Shown here: one piece after another, positions 15,996 to 24,505 of the stretch
How positions within the stretch are numbered: the first letter of the stretch is position 1
Layout of the letters: every line of letters starts with the position of its first letter
From: an uncultured Clostridia bacterium
GTDB lineage: Bacteria; Bacillota; Clostridia; Christensenellales; CAG-138
Assembly (NCBI GenBank): GCA_934633695.1
Contig: CAKTYT010000002.1
Location: 124,001-188,000, forward strand
Length of the DNA: 64,000 bases
Direction: 5' to 3'
Made by a program: the position numbers and the translations under genes
Notes under the pieces: model-generated
Databases searched by the model: none
What the model was told of the DNA's origin: nothing
The model's input: the letters and a program-made list of their open reading frames with translations, nothing else

Positions 15996-16849
15996 CTCTG
16001 TACCTCCCCGTACTTTACTCCGCAAAGTTTTTCACTGAGCTCAAACAGACGAACGGCATTTTCGCTTGTCACTTCGCCGCTGTACCTTCTCTCCTGACAC
16101 AGGTAATAATACAACCCGCCTGCTTCATTTTTCTCATCGCACAAGTATGCATATGTTTTCGCCGGAACAGATGGATCCTTTCCGCTCAATTTACGCAGCG
16201 ACCACACCATGTTGACGATACCGCCCGTTCCCTTGTTGCCTATATCCGTCCTGACAAGCCCGGGATCAACGGCATATGCACGGATTCCCCTTTGACCGAA
16301 CTTGTCGTTCAGCCCTTTTGCAAACAGCAGACAACATAATTTGGATTGTTTGTACGCTGTAAGGGGATTGTATCCTCCTGTCAGCATTACATCATTCCAA
16401 TGAACCTTGATTCCATTGTGCGATTTGCTGCTCGTGACTAATACCTTACCGCCCGCTTTTTCAATCATCGGCAGAAGTCTGAACGTCAGTAAGAATCCGG
16501 CAAGATAATTCAATGCAAATTGCTGCTCGTAGCCTTCCTCCGTCGTCATGTATCTGCTGCGTGCACAGCCGGCATTGTTTATCAATGCATACAGCCGGCC
16601 GCCGCAGTTTTCATTGATAAAGGCAGTTATTCTACCCGCCAGGGCATTCACTTCACGCTGCTGCATAAGATCGGCAGTGAAGTACACCGAACCGCTGTTC
16701 GGTGCCGTCCCGTTCACTTCAAGCTCCGCTCTCCTGCACTTTAAGGCATCTCTTCCGACACCGATAATCCTGAACCCTTTTGACGCTAACAGCTTTGCTG
16801 TTGCGAATCCGATGCCTGATGTTGCCCCCGTTATTACAATCGTATTCAT
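15992..16849 (-). CDS. Short-chain dehydrogenase/reductase
   Basis: A 285-residue NAD(P)-dependent oxidoreductase of the retinol-dehydrogenase-like SDR branch. It has the cofactor motif TGATSGIG at the N-terminus, NNAG in the middle and YKQSK (Tyr and Lys of the active site), all intact. The ATG at 16849 follows GTGAGG; a longer GTG start reads through that site. It lies 15 bases after the HAAS-domain gene and overlaps the next SDR gene by the ATGA sequence, so the two SDRs are co-translated. The substrate is unknown; lipids or steroid-like molecules are common for the branch. Confidence 0.88.
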   Translation of the reverse strand: MNTIVITGATSGIGFATAKLLASKGFRIIGVGRDALKCRRAELEVNGTAPNSGSVYFTADLMQQREVNALAGRITAFINENCGGRLYALINNAGCARSRYMTTEEGYEQQFALNYLAGFLLTFRLLPMIEKAGGKVLVTSSKSHNGIKVHWNDVMLTGGYNPLTAYKQSKLCCLLFAKGLNDKFGQRGIRAYAVDPGLVRTDIGNKGTGGIVNMVWSLRKLSGKDPSVPAKTYAYLCDEKNEAGGLYYYLCQERRYSGEVTSENAVRLFELSEKLCGVKYGEVQR

Positions 16850-16864
16850 GCTCAACCTCACATG

Positions 16865-17587
16865 TCAGTTTCCGTAACTAAACCACTTCCATTCGTGCCA
16901 GAACTGAATATTTCCGGCACTTATCATTGACAATGCCATTGTGCAAACAAACATTACGGCAAAGACCATCAAGGCTGTCAGGGCAACCCTTCTCAGGCAA
17001 CGCTTTCTGCCGCCCGAAAACTGCGGATTAACGGGGAGGGAAGGCAGAACCGCTCCGCCGCGTATTGAGGAAAGAGTATTCCTGCGGAACCTGCCGTATG
17101 ACTTTATCATTTGGCATACGAAGCACTTATAATAAATGCAGCCTGTTATGGTTAAAACACTCAATGCCGCAAACATTATTCCGAAAAGCACCGCTGAAAG
17201 ATATGGCATCTGCGGAATCAATCCAAATGTGTTTATCTTTGCTATAAGGCAAACTCCGGCGGCCGAAAAGGCTATTGCGGCTGCGATCATCACAAGCAGA
17301 AATGCAAACATGAGAATGCTCAGCAAACCTACGCCGAAATCGGCAATTGCAATGCCGATACGAGTCAAGAAGCCTCCGCTGCGGCGGCTTTCCTTGCCAG
17401 ATACCACAAACTGACCTGCAAGCTCACATGGGTCACCCAACGCAGCTGCGATTTCTTCTTCACTGTGCCCATCGGCAATCTTGAACGCAAAGTGCTGTTC
17501 ATATTCATCGATAATGTCGGCTGCGTCTGCAACCTTCAGTCTTTTCAGCTCCTCTGTGAGCTTTGAAATGTACTCAATCCTTGTCAT
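16865..17587 (-). CDS. HAAS-domain (DUF1700) membrane protein
   Basis: A 240-residue protein with an N-terminal HAAS domain of ~60 residues (MTRIEYISKLTEELKRL ... EEEIAAALGDPCELA, the family hallmark). About four hydrophobic helices follow, at ~85-135, 145-170 and 205-230. HAAS/DUF1700 proteins are almost always encoded just after a PadR regulator, as here (gap 4 bases), and are thought to work with it in envelope-related control. The mechanism is not established. Confidence 0.85.
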   Translation of the reverse strand: MTRIEYISKLTEELKRLKVADAADIIDEYEQHFAFKIADGHSEEEIAAALGDPCELAGQFVVSGKESRRSGGFLTRIGIAIADFGVGLLSILMFAFLLVMIAAAIAFSAAGVCLIAKINTFGLIPQMPYLSAVLFGIMFAALSVLTITGCIYYKCFVCQMIKSYGRFRRNTLSSIRGGAVLPSLPVNPQFSGGRKRCLRRVALTALMVFAVMFVCTMALSMISAGNIQFWHEWKWFSYGN

Positions 17588-17591
17588 GTTT

Positions 17592-17900
17592 TTATTCCTC
17601 CAGTATTCCTTTTATTGATTCAGCAAATTTCAGATACTCATCACGCTCTTGAGCATAGGTTTTCTTTCCAAGCTCTGTCAGCGAATAGTATTTCCTCGGC
17701 GGACCTCCGCTCTCTTCCTGCAAATACACTGTAAGCAGTCCGTCAGCCTTGAGCTTTCGAAGAATCGGATAGACCGTTCCTTCCGCAATGTCTATATGCC
17801 CTGCAAGATAGTCGGATATTTCATATCCGTAGCAATCCTTTTTCACAAGCATGGACATGACGCAAAGTTCAAGAACGCCCTTCTTGTATTGGATGTTCAT
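17592..17900 (-). CDS. PadR family transcriptional regulator
   Basis: A 102-residue PadR-s1 type winged-helix protein. The sequence shows GVLELCVMSMLVKKDCYGYEISDYL, then the recognition part IAEGTVYPILRKLKADGLL and the wing ESGGPPRKYYSLTELG. AAGGAGG lies ~11 bases before the ATG at 17900; the longer GTG start at 17912 is inside that site. It heads a four-gene operon with HAAS, SDR and SDR genes and probably represses it. Confidence 0.9.
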   Translation of the reverse strand: MNIQYKKGVLELCVMSMLVKKDCYGYEISDYLAGHIDIAEGTVYPILRKLKADGLLTVYLQEESGGPPRKYYSLTELGKKTYAQERDEYLKFAESIKGILEE

Positions 17901-17938
17901 CCCTGTGGACACCTCCTTTTGTTTTTGTTTGCTACTGT

Positions 17939-17967
17939 ATTTTATTCACTACTGATCCTTGTGTCAA
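17939..17967 (-). promoter_or_regulatory. Sigma-A promoter of the PadR operon with CTACTG direct repeats
   Basis: Minus-strand TTGACA (17967-17962) and TAAAAT (17944-17939) with a 17-base spacer. On the plus strand CTACTG occurs at 17932-17937 and again at 17949-17954, flanking the -10 box; these are candidate PadR contact sites. Confidence 0.7.
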
Positions 17968-18033
17968 CTCTTTTTTGAAATATATTTTTGCGACCCGATC
18001 TGCACTGGGAGTTTCACTTTCGCTCATTGCTGC

Positions 18034-18067
18034 AAAAAGGAGTTCCGCACGGCACGGAACCCCTCTT
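18034..18067. terminator. Terminator of the small Cys/Trp-rich gene
   Basis: A GGAGTTCCG/CGGAACCCC hairpin flanked by AAAAA on one side and TTTTTT on the other, so it can act in both directions. For the minus-strand small gene it lies ~85 bases after the stop. Confidence 0.65.
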
Positions 18068-18152
18068 TTTTGTTTCGCTCTATGAATGCATACAGAAGCA
18101 TTTTACCGTCTGCACACTATCTCCCTGCAAGTTATGCGAAGCAGGTCCTTTC

Positions 18153-18395
18153 TCAGCAGCCGCAGCCACAGCTGTTGCCGCCGCAGCTATTGTTGTTGCT
18201 TTCGCAGCCGCAGCCACAGCCGCCGAGACCGAATCCGTTCTCACCAAAGACGCCGAGCAGAGCGAGGATAATGATCCACCACCAGTTGTTGTTGCCACCG
18301 CAGCCGCAGCTATTGTCACAGCCGTTGTCGCAGCCGCCGTTGTTTGCGAGCAGAGCGAGGATAATGATCCACCACCAGTTGTTAGAGTTGCACAT
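18153..18395 (-). CDS. Small Cys/Gly/Asn-rich protein with duplicated Trp-hydrophobic segment
   Basis: An 80-residue protein starting at ATG 18395, which has a strong AAAAGGAGG site before it. It contains NNWWWIIILALL twice, at about residues 6-17 and 37-48, each followed by a Cys/Gly-rich tract (GGCDNGCDNSCGCGG; GGCGCGCESNNNSCGG). It ends in GCGC. There is no signal peptide; each hydrophobic stretch is too short for a normal membrane helix. Similar tiny proteins are seen in sporulating Clostridia and resemble YjcZ-type spore-coat or exosporium peptides, but I cannot assign a function. A 36-base exact direct repeat in the DNA shows it arose by recent internal duplication. Confidence 0.7.
   Translation of the reverse strand: MCNSNNWWWIIILALLANNGGCDNGCDNSCGCGGNNNWWWIIILALLGVFGENGFGLGGCGCGCESNNNSCGGNSCGCGC
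18255..18383. repeat. 36-bp exact direct repeat inside the small Cys/Trp-rich gene
   Basis: The 36 bases at 18255-18290 recur exactly at 18348-18383. The offset is 93 bases (31 codons), so reading frame is kept. The repeat encodes the NNWWWIIILALL unit. Confidence 0.9.
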
Positions 18396-18544
18396 ATTAT
18401 TACCTCCTTTTTTCATCGGGTTACTGTAAAGCAGCTCTTGCCGCCCCATCCCGATGCTCAGTTTATAATACGCACGCCGTTTCATATTGGTGACGCCCTT
18501 TGGCGAATAAAAAACTTCTTTGGCGAATCATTACTCTGCTTGCA

Positions 18545-18577
18545 TAAAAACCCTGCACCGTTAACCACAGTGCAGGG
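18545..18577 (-). terminator. Terminator of the subtilase/dockerin-like gene
   Basis: CCCTGCAC (18551-18558) pairs with GTGCAGGG (18570-18577). On the minus strand it is followed by five T. It lies 25 bases after the stop of the upstream reading frame. Confidence 0.85.
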
Positions 18578-18600
18578 CAAAGTTCTTTACAGACTGTCCA

Positions 18601-20558
18601 TTATTCACCAAGCTGAGAAAGACCGAGACTGAATCTCATTATACGCAGTGCGTCATCAACGTTGACGTTGAAGTCCCCATTGATATCGGCAGCGGCACGC
18701 TGACTCTCGTCGGACTCGCAAATCCCCATCGCCATTCTGAGTGCTGTCAAAGCATCCGCACAGTCAACAACGCCGTCAAAGTTGACATCGCCAAGTGTAA
18801 TATCAAGTTCATACTGGGCGACTACAACCGTATTTTCGGTTATGTTGCTGAAATCACAGCTCCATCCCGTGAATCTGTAATGCTCCCTCGTGGGTTCCTG
18901 AGGAGCCGTTGCTGCATGTCCGCGTTCAACCATCTGCGTTGAAAGTGTCGTTCCATCGTAATCCACGAAATAAACCGCAAACACATCTTCAGGGTTAATG
19001 GCGAATACTGCCTCGATCGTATGTTCCGCAACAACATTCTCGAAAGTGTATTCGGTTACGATACCGACACTTTCACCGTCAACTATAACATCGGCAATGT
19101 GATAATGCTCATCGGGAGTGATCACAAACACTGCGTTTTCCATTGAGACAGCATCCATGCTCTCCGTTATCGTGCCGCCTTCATTCGACGATGAAGTTAT
19201 GCTGTACGTCTGTTCGAATACATTTACAACAATTTCCTTTGTGCACACGGTCATCGGAACCGCAATGGTTATTCTTGTCGTTCCCACTGCATTTGCAGTT
19301 ATTCTGCCGGTTCTGCTGTCAATGCTTTCAATGCCGGCAACTGATTCGTCGTGCGAGGTATACGTTGTTTTACATGCATCGCCATTGACATTTTCGGGCC
19401 AAGTATAGATGTTTGAAATGTCAAGAGTGTCTCCAACGCGAAGGTTTATCTCATCGGTACAATCCATTTCGATACTGTAATCGCCCTTTGTCGTGTCAAA
19501 CACAGCCAGTGCACGGTTGCCCGCATAGTCAGTAACAATGTAAATTGCTATTGCCGTCGGTGAGCTTATGTCATAGATTGTGGGATTGCTCCCCGACCCT
19601 TCCGGATCTTCCGTATTAAATCCGTAGAAAGTCAGTCCTCCGATCTGCGTGCCCATAATTCCGCTGACTAAGTATGTGTTGGCTATCATACCGTCATCAT
19701 AACCAAGGAACTGATGGGTGTACAGCAGACGTGTATCCGACTGCGAAACAAACTCTACGCTTGCCTCGGGAGCACCGGTATCTATCTTGCACCGGTGTCG
19801 ATTACGGCAACGGTCATCCCTTCGCCCTTATAACCCGTTTCCCATGCAAGGTAAGTTCCCTGCTGCTCGGAGCCTGAATTAAATACTTCGTTCGGGTCAA
19901 CAGTGAACACAGGGGCCTCGAATGCTGTCTTGACACCTGCGATCTTCTTTATTGCAGCAATATCACTGCGCGCAACCCTGGTTGCAAAACCATTGATGGT
20001 GATGCAGTAATTTGCAGTTATGGCAACATCGGTTTTGGTTGCAGTCTCAATTTTTGCAGCAACGCTATAGTGCTGCTTAACGAGCTTGCTCCTAAGGCTG
20101 TTGTACATTTTCGCATCGATGATTTCGCCGACATGCAAACTCTTAGTTTCACTGAGTGCACCGCCTTCAAGCACAACGATTACATCCACAATTTCTTTGC
20201 CGTAGGCTTCGGTATCAGCAACCCATTCGGCTTTTGCATCAGGGTCATAATTTTCACCGAGAATTGCTGCAATGAGTTTCGGATCAGTGATCCTGCTCAG
20301 CGTTCCGTTGGCGTCCTTCCTGACTATCTCGCAATTCTGTGCGATTCTTGACACCGTTTCGGCATCAAGTGTTTCATAGTCGAAGTCAATGTCGGATGCA
20401 ATAATGCTTCCATCCGGCAATACGGCAGAATATGCCTTCTCTTCGACAGAGGGCTGGTTTACAGACGCCGTCGTGATGATTTCAGCCATTGCATTTACGC
20501 AAGGAAGAATCATTGCCAAAACAAGCACGACTGCAACCAGTTTTGCGGTTCTCTTCAT
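18601..20558 (-). pseudogene. Secreted subtilase-like protein with dockerin-like tail; catalytic core missing and frame broken
   Basis: The first frame (20558-19782; GGAGG site before the ATG) has a signal peptide, an inhibitor-I9-like propeptide and the very start of an S8 peptidase domain up to the Asp motif VAVIDTGA, then a TAG stop. The second frame, open through the junction, continues IDTGAPEASVEFVSQ and encodes a Big_2-like module, two beta-rich modules and a C-terminal dockerin-like pair (DVNFDGVVDCADAL and DINGDFNVNVDDAL). The ~250 residues holding the subtilase His, Asn and Ser are absent. An 8-base repeat GCACCGGT occurs at 19772-19779 and 19789-19796 at the junction, which suggests a deletion. 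An assembly collapse would look the same. Confidence 0.75.
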
Positions 20559-20682
20559 AAATATCCTCCAGGTAGCTTTGTGCATGAAAACAATTTTTAG
20601 TGTCGATTTCATGTTTATGCACACATAATATCACCTGCCGATCCAAACCGCAACCTCTCGACTTCATGAATTAAAATATATT

Positions 20683-21855
20683 TTATCTGGTCGTGCCCTC
20701 ATCCAGAATAAAATTCTGTATGCTGTTGAGTATGTAGCGAACCGCCTCATCATCCGTCCTGTAGCTCATTCTCCCACCTTGTTTTTCACAGATCAAAAAG
20801 CCCAGTTCGTTCAGAGTTTTAAGGTTTCTCGATGTGTTCCCGGCATCCAAGCCCAATTCTGCTGCCAGAGTTGAACACAAATAGGCTTTCTTGCTCATCT
20901 TTCTCAGCATTTTTAACTTGCTTGAATCGGACAATACTTTCATGATCCCGAAATAAAAACCCGGGTCGGCATTTGCCTTTGTCAGCTTCGCATGGTTCCT
21001 TATGTCAAAGCCGCATATAAAATTAAGTTGTTTTTTACCCTCAGCTGCCAAACCGATGTCCCAACCGACGTTTAAGACATTTGACTCGCACATCAATACG
21101 CTGATTCTGATGTCAACATTCTTTTTAGTTGCCTCATCAATTCCCAATGCCGCAAAGGAGTTCTGTGCAAGTCCGCAGCTGCATTCGTCATTCAACGCAT
21201 TCTTCCAATATTCCAATGCACTTTTCCTTGCTTCGCTCAGGTAGTCCAGCTCTTTTCCGAGTTTTACGGCAAATGGATGCATGTATTCAAAAATTTCGTC
21301 GACAGTCTCATCAAATCTCGTGAATGCCTTGAAGAGTTTATATTTGAATTCATCCGAATACGAAAGCTGCTCTACCTGCTCCAGAAGATAATTTTCGTCC
21401 ATGGATATGTCCGGATAGTTCAGGATTTCAAATCTGCGCGTGTAATTATTGAACAGATAACCGTTCTTTTTCAGTATGCCCCAAACCCTCTTTATATGCT
21501 CTGCCTGCTCGACGTACCCCGATATACAAGGATCCATAAGGGACAAAATCAATGCCGTTGCAACTGACCGGCCGAGTAATGCATCCGGCCCATGCACGTC
21601 AGTTCCGTTATCTGAAAAAAAATATTTAAATTTTTCATCTTCATCTGAAATATTTTTGCAAATACGTTTTTCAATAGCAGCCATTTCGTCAAAAGTTTTT
21701 GAAATTTCAGATAAAACTTCAGGCTCCAGTGACTGCACTGCTTTCACATAAAATCTATTTTTTCTCTCCTGATAAACAATTTCCTGAGCATGTCTGTACA
21801 GCATTACAGCCGTTTCAATTGCAATTGAAGTCTTATCCGCCGCAATAATATTCAT
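20683..21855 (-). CDS. Large protein with C-terminal ArsR-like winged helix
   Basis: A 390-residue protein whose last ~80 residues read as an ArsR-type helix-turn-helix (LRKMSKKAYLCSTLAAELGLDAGNTSRNLKTLNELGFLICEKQGGRMSYRT is the region). The ~300-residue N-terminal part is helical, charged and unrecognised. It resembles a group of Clostridia proteins in which a ligand-binding or helical domain precedes the DNA-binding domain. GAGGAG lies before the ATG. It starts 13 bases after the Mbeg1-like gene and closes the TetR operon. Confidence 0.65.
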   Translation of the reverse strand: MNIIAADKTSIAIETAVMLYRHAQEIVYQERKNRFYVKAVQSLEPEVLSEISKTFDEMAAIEKRICKNISDEDEKFKYFFSDNGTDVHGPDALLGRSVATALILSLMDPCISGYVEQAEHIKRVWGILKKNGYLFNNYTRRFEILNYPDISMDENYLLEQVEQLSYSDEFKYKLFKAFTRFDETVDEIFEYMHPFAVKLGKELDYLSEARKSALEYWKNALNDECSCGLAQNSFAALGIDEATKKNVDIRISVLMCESNVLNVGWDIGLAAEGKKQLNFICGFDIRNHAKLTKANADPGFYFGIMKVLSDSSKLKMLRKMSKKAYLCSTLAAELGLDAGNTSRNLKTLNELGFLICEKQGGRMSYRTDDEAVRYILNSIQNFILDEGTTR

Positions 21856-21868
21856 CCTATTCTCCTCA

Positions 21869-22987
21869 TCATTTTTCATCTTCATGTATTTTTCTGCTCT
21901 GTCGGGTCAAGATAAACCCCGCCTTTGCACTTTTGAGCAGCAAACGCAGCGCCTGCATCACGGTCTTTCGGGTCTCTTCATCAAGGTTTTTCACTGATTT
22001 AAGCACGATTTTTGCACTTGCAAACCAATTATCACTCAACTCACGCAAAGTTTTTACGTTTGTCTCTCGTATGACCGTGTAAACCGTGTCGATAAACTCC
22101 TCCCTTTGTGCGTAGTCCATATCGGCAATCCACGCTTTTATCGTGTAGTCAACAAATTTGCTGTTAGAATCGACCGACTCCAGGTACAAAAATTTGTTTC
22201 TTTCGACATCCCACGAATAAATATTGTGCTGCATGAGCCCCGTCTGTTCACTGTGAACGATCGTATAGCTCTCCTCATGCTCCAAAAGCATACCCACAAT
22301 GGATGATTGCGGAACAAAGGTGTTGACCCTGTCGGTAATCCTTTTATAGCTCTCCTGTTCAAGGACTTTCCCGTCAAATCCCGGACCATCATAATTGTAA
22401 ACCGTCCGTATCCTGCTTTGAACCTCTTGCGAGCAGAATGCAGCGGCGTATACGGCGAGGTTTCCCCCTTTTGAGTGTCCGCCGACAGTCAATTCACCTT
22501 TGCTGTGTTCTGCAATGCCTTCAATGTATTTAACTGAAAGCTTTTGAGCAGGTACGGGACAGACAAAGCCCATATTAAAATCTTCTTTCCACCCAATAAG
22601 TGTGTTGTCCGTTCCTCTGAAGGCAACATAACAGCTTTCCTCCTCCGTTCCTACGGTAATGGCCGAGAACTGGGTCTGCGTTTCCGCTTCAAGCTTGTTT
22701 ACAAAGCCGAAAAGCACCATTGATTTGAATCGTTCACTCTCCTTGAGTAACTTCAGAAGTTCGACATCGTCATTTTTGCGAATTATACTGATGCACTCGT
22801 GATGCCGCAGCAACTTATCTGCAACTGTATCGAGCCTTATTTTTTCCATGGACTCCGGTTCAAGTGCATACTCAAACGGTAGATAAGTGATCCGTGCGAG
22901 CACTGCCCCATCCACTTCATTGAATTCGCTGTATTTTAGAGACACATCTCCTCTCCATCTCAGGTAATCCAAAATATTTGCAATCAT
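21869..22987 (-). CDS. Mbeg1-like (DUF2974) alpha/beta-hydrolase
   Basis: A 372-residue protein of the DUF2974 family, predicted lipases/esterases of Firmicutes. The N-terminus MIANILDYLRWRGDVS and the following NEVDGAVLARITYLPFE are typical. The nucleophile elbow is TVGGHSKGGNLAVYAA near residue 165. No signal peptide is seen. The ATG at 22987 overlaps the stop of the TetR gene (ATGA) with a GTGAGGGG site, so translation is coupled. Substrate unknown; a lipid ester is likely. Confidence 0.85.
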   Translation of the reverse strand: MIANILDYLRWRGDVSLKYSEFNEVDGAVLARITYLPFEYALEPESMEKIRLDTVADKLLRHHECISIIRKNDDVELLKLLKESERFKSMVLFGFVNKLEAETQTQFSAITVGTEEESCYVAFRGTDNTLIGWKEDFNMGFVCPVPAQKLSVKYIEGIAEHSKGELTVGGHSKGGNLAVYAAAFCSQEVQSRIRTVYNYDGPGFDGKVLEQESYKRITDRVNTFVPQSSIVGMLLEHEESYTIVHSEQTGLMQHNIYSWDVERNKFLYLESVDSNSKFVDYTIKAWIADMDYAQREEFIDTVYTVIRETNVKTLRELSDNWFASAKIVLKSVKNLDEETRKTVMQALRLLLKSAKAGFILTRQSRKIHEDEK

Positions 22988-23574
22988 TTCTCGCCCCTCA
23001 CAATTCCTGAAATCCCATTTATGCACAACACACTTACTGCTTCCGATACTTCCTCTATCGGTTTTGAACGATCGGAGTTCAGCCAGCCCTTATAGACGGC
23101 GAGCATACCTGCAACGACATATTCTGCCATTACATCGAGTTTGCCTGACTCAACCTCGAACTGATTTGAAAACGCAAGCTTCAGTTTCTCCCGCAAAACA
23201 AGTTCAATCTTTGACAGCAAATCCGCACTGCCACGCATCTTCAGTAGGTGTCCGTAAAAATCAACATCGGCATTGATAATTGATGTAATGCGTGTGAAAA
23301 TGAAGTACGGATCCCTCATTCCCTTTTTAAAATCGGTTTCATTTAACGCAAGCTCCACCGCTTGGGCAAACTCGCCCTCGATTTCATCGACAATTTGATA
23401 AACGCCATTATAATAGCTATAAAAAGTTTTTCTGTTAATGTCTGCCGAGTCTGCGATATCCTTGATCGTTATCTCATCAATACTCTTCTTTTTCAGCAGC
23501 TCTGCAAATGCTTTCCTGATTGCACGCTTAGTTCTTATTACTCTTCTGTCCAGTTTTTTACCGTCTTGTTCCAT
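22984..23574 (-). CDS. TetR/AcrR family transcriptional regulator
   Basis: A 196-residue regulator. The N-terminal helix-turn-helix reads VIRTKRAIRKAFAELLKKKSIDEITIKDIADSADINRKTFYSYY, of the TetR_C_8-type subfamily. The remainder is the helical ligand-binding domain. It is the first gene of an operon with the Mbeg1-like hydrolase and the ArsR-like protein, and faces a divergent glycolipid operon. A palindrome in the shared intergenic region is its probable operator. Confidence 0.88.
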   Translation of the reverse strand: MEQDGKKLDRRVIRTKRAIRKAFAELLKKKSIDEITIKDIADSADINRKTFYSYYNGVYQIVDEIEGEFAQAVELALNETDFKKGMRDPYFIFTRITSIINADVDFYGHLLKMRGSADLLSKIELVLREKLKLAFSNQFEVESGKLDVMAEYVVAGMLAVYKGWLNSDRSKPIEEVSEAVSVLCINGISGIVRGEK

Positions 23575-23660
23575 CAGATCCTCCTCCGTTTACATCCGTG
23601 CCAAACCGACCTGTACTGTTTTTTTTACATGTGCGGTTTTTTTCACATAGGCGTACTGTT

Positions 23661-23680
23661 ATATGTGTTTTGCCACATAT
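23661..23680. promoter_or_regulatory. Probable TetR operator between divergent operons
   Basis: ATATGTG-N6-CACATAT is a perfect 7-base inverted repeat. Related half-sites (CACATA at 23644-23649, ACATGTG just upstream) and two TACTGTT elements lie beside it. It ends 16 bases before the -35 box of the plus-strand operon. Confidence 0.6.
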
Positions 23681-23696
23681 TTTGCATCCGTGTCCA

Positions 23697-23725
23697 TTGA
23701 ACAAGGTTCATAAATTGATTATAAT
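23697..23725 (+). promoter_or_regulatory. Sigma-A promoter of the glycolipid operon
   Basis: TTGAAC at 23697-23702 and TATAAT at 23720-23725 with a 17-base spacer, about 60 bases before the first ATG. Confidence 0.8.
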
Positions 23726-23785
23726 ACACACATGAGGTATAAGTCAAGGCTGTCAGCCTCAAATAAATTGAAAGGAGAAATACAA

Positions 23786-24505
23786 ATGGGTATCTACGTC
23801 GCAGCAAAATACGTGTTCTGGCTGTTTCTTTACAGCTTTATCGGTTGGGTGTACGAAAGCATTTTATGTTCAATTTCTGCCCGACGGTGGATAAACCGCG
23901 GCTTTTTGAACGGGCCGTATTGCCCCATCTACGGTTGGGGTGCACTCCTGGTCATACTGATTCTCGGCAAAATCAAGAATCCTCTTTTGATTTTCCTTCT
24001 CGGTATGCTAGTGACATGCTCGCTGGAATACTTTTCATCCTATCTCATGGAAAAGCTTTTTCATGCAAGGTGGTGGGATTATTCCGCCAGAAAGTTCAAC
24101 ATAAACGGACGCGTTTGTCTTATCGGTGCGATTGTCTTCGGTTCTTTTTCCGTTATTTTAATTAAATTTATTCATCCGATGGTACTCCACCTGACAAATT
24201 CGATTCCTAATGTTCCGCTTTGCTGCATTTCCGCCATTGTCGGCACTGCAATGCTCATCGACCTCATCGTCACCTTAAGGGGCTTTGCAGGCTTCGACAC
24301 ATATCTAAAAGAGCTTTCCGCAACTATCGAAAAACTCAAGGACGAATTGACCGACAAGCACCTCGATCCGTTTGTAAAGCGGCTGAGCAGACAGCAGAAA
24401 CGTATGGTCAATGCATTTCCAAAGCTCAGATCCATGCATTATGACGGGCCGCTTTCGCGAATTCGGAAAATCATTTCTCAGAGAAAGGATATAAACGGTC
24501 AATGA
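23786..24505 (+). CDS. CmpB-type (putative ABC transporter type IV) membrane protein
   Basis: A 239-residue membrane protein of the ABC_trans_CmpB family. The hallmark is near the N-terminus: FLYSFIGWVYESILCSI, then NRGFLNGPYCPIYGWGALLVI. About five or six helices follow, with a basic cytoplasmic tail. No ATPase accompanies it, and the ABC-transporter name rests on weak annotation; function is unknown. The ATG at 23786 has AAAGGAG 8 bases before it; an upstream in-frame start has none. It overlaps the next gene by ATGA. Confidence 0.82.
   Translation: MGIYVAAKYVFWLFLYSFIGWVYESILCSISARRWINRGFLNGPYCPIYGWGALLVILILGKIKNPLLIFLLGMLVTCSLEYFSSYLMEKLFHARWWDYSARKFNINGRVCLIGAIVFGSFSVILIKFIHPMVLHLTNSIPNVPLCCISAIVGTAMLIDLIVTLRGFAGFDTYLKELSATIEKLKDELTDKHLDPFVKRLSRQQKRMVNAFPKLRSMHYDGPLSRIRKIISQRKDINGQ

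Noticed and set aside
17988..18632. 214-codon Ala/Val-rich plus-strand frame
   Set aside because: Antisense to the small Cys/Trp-rich gene; the Ala-rich repeats come from its Cys/Gly codons.
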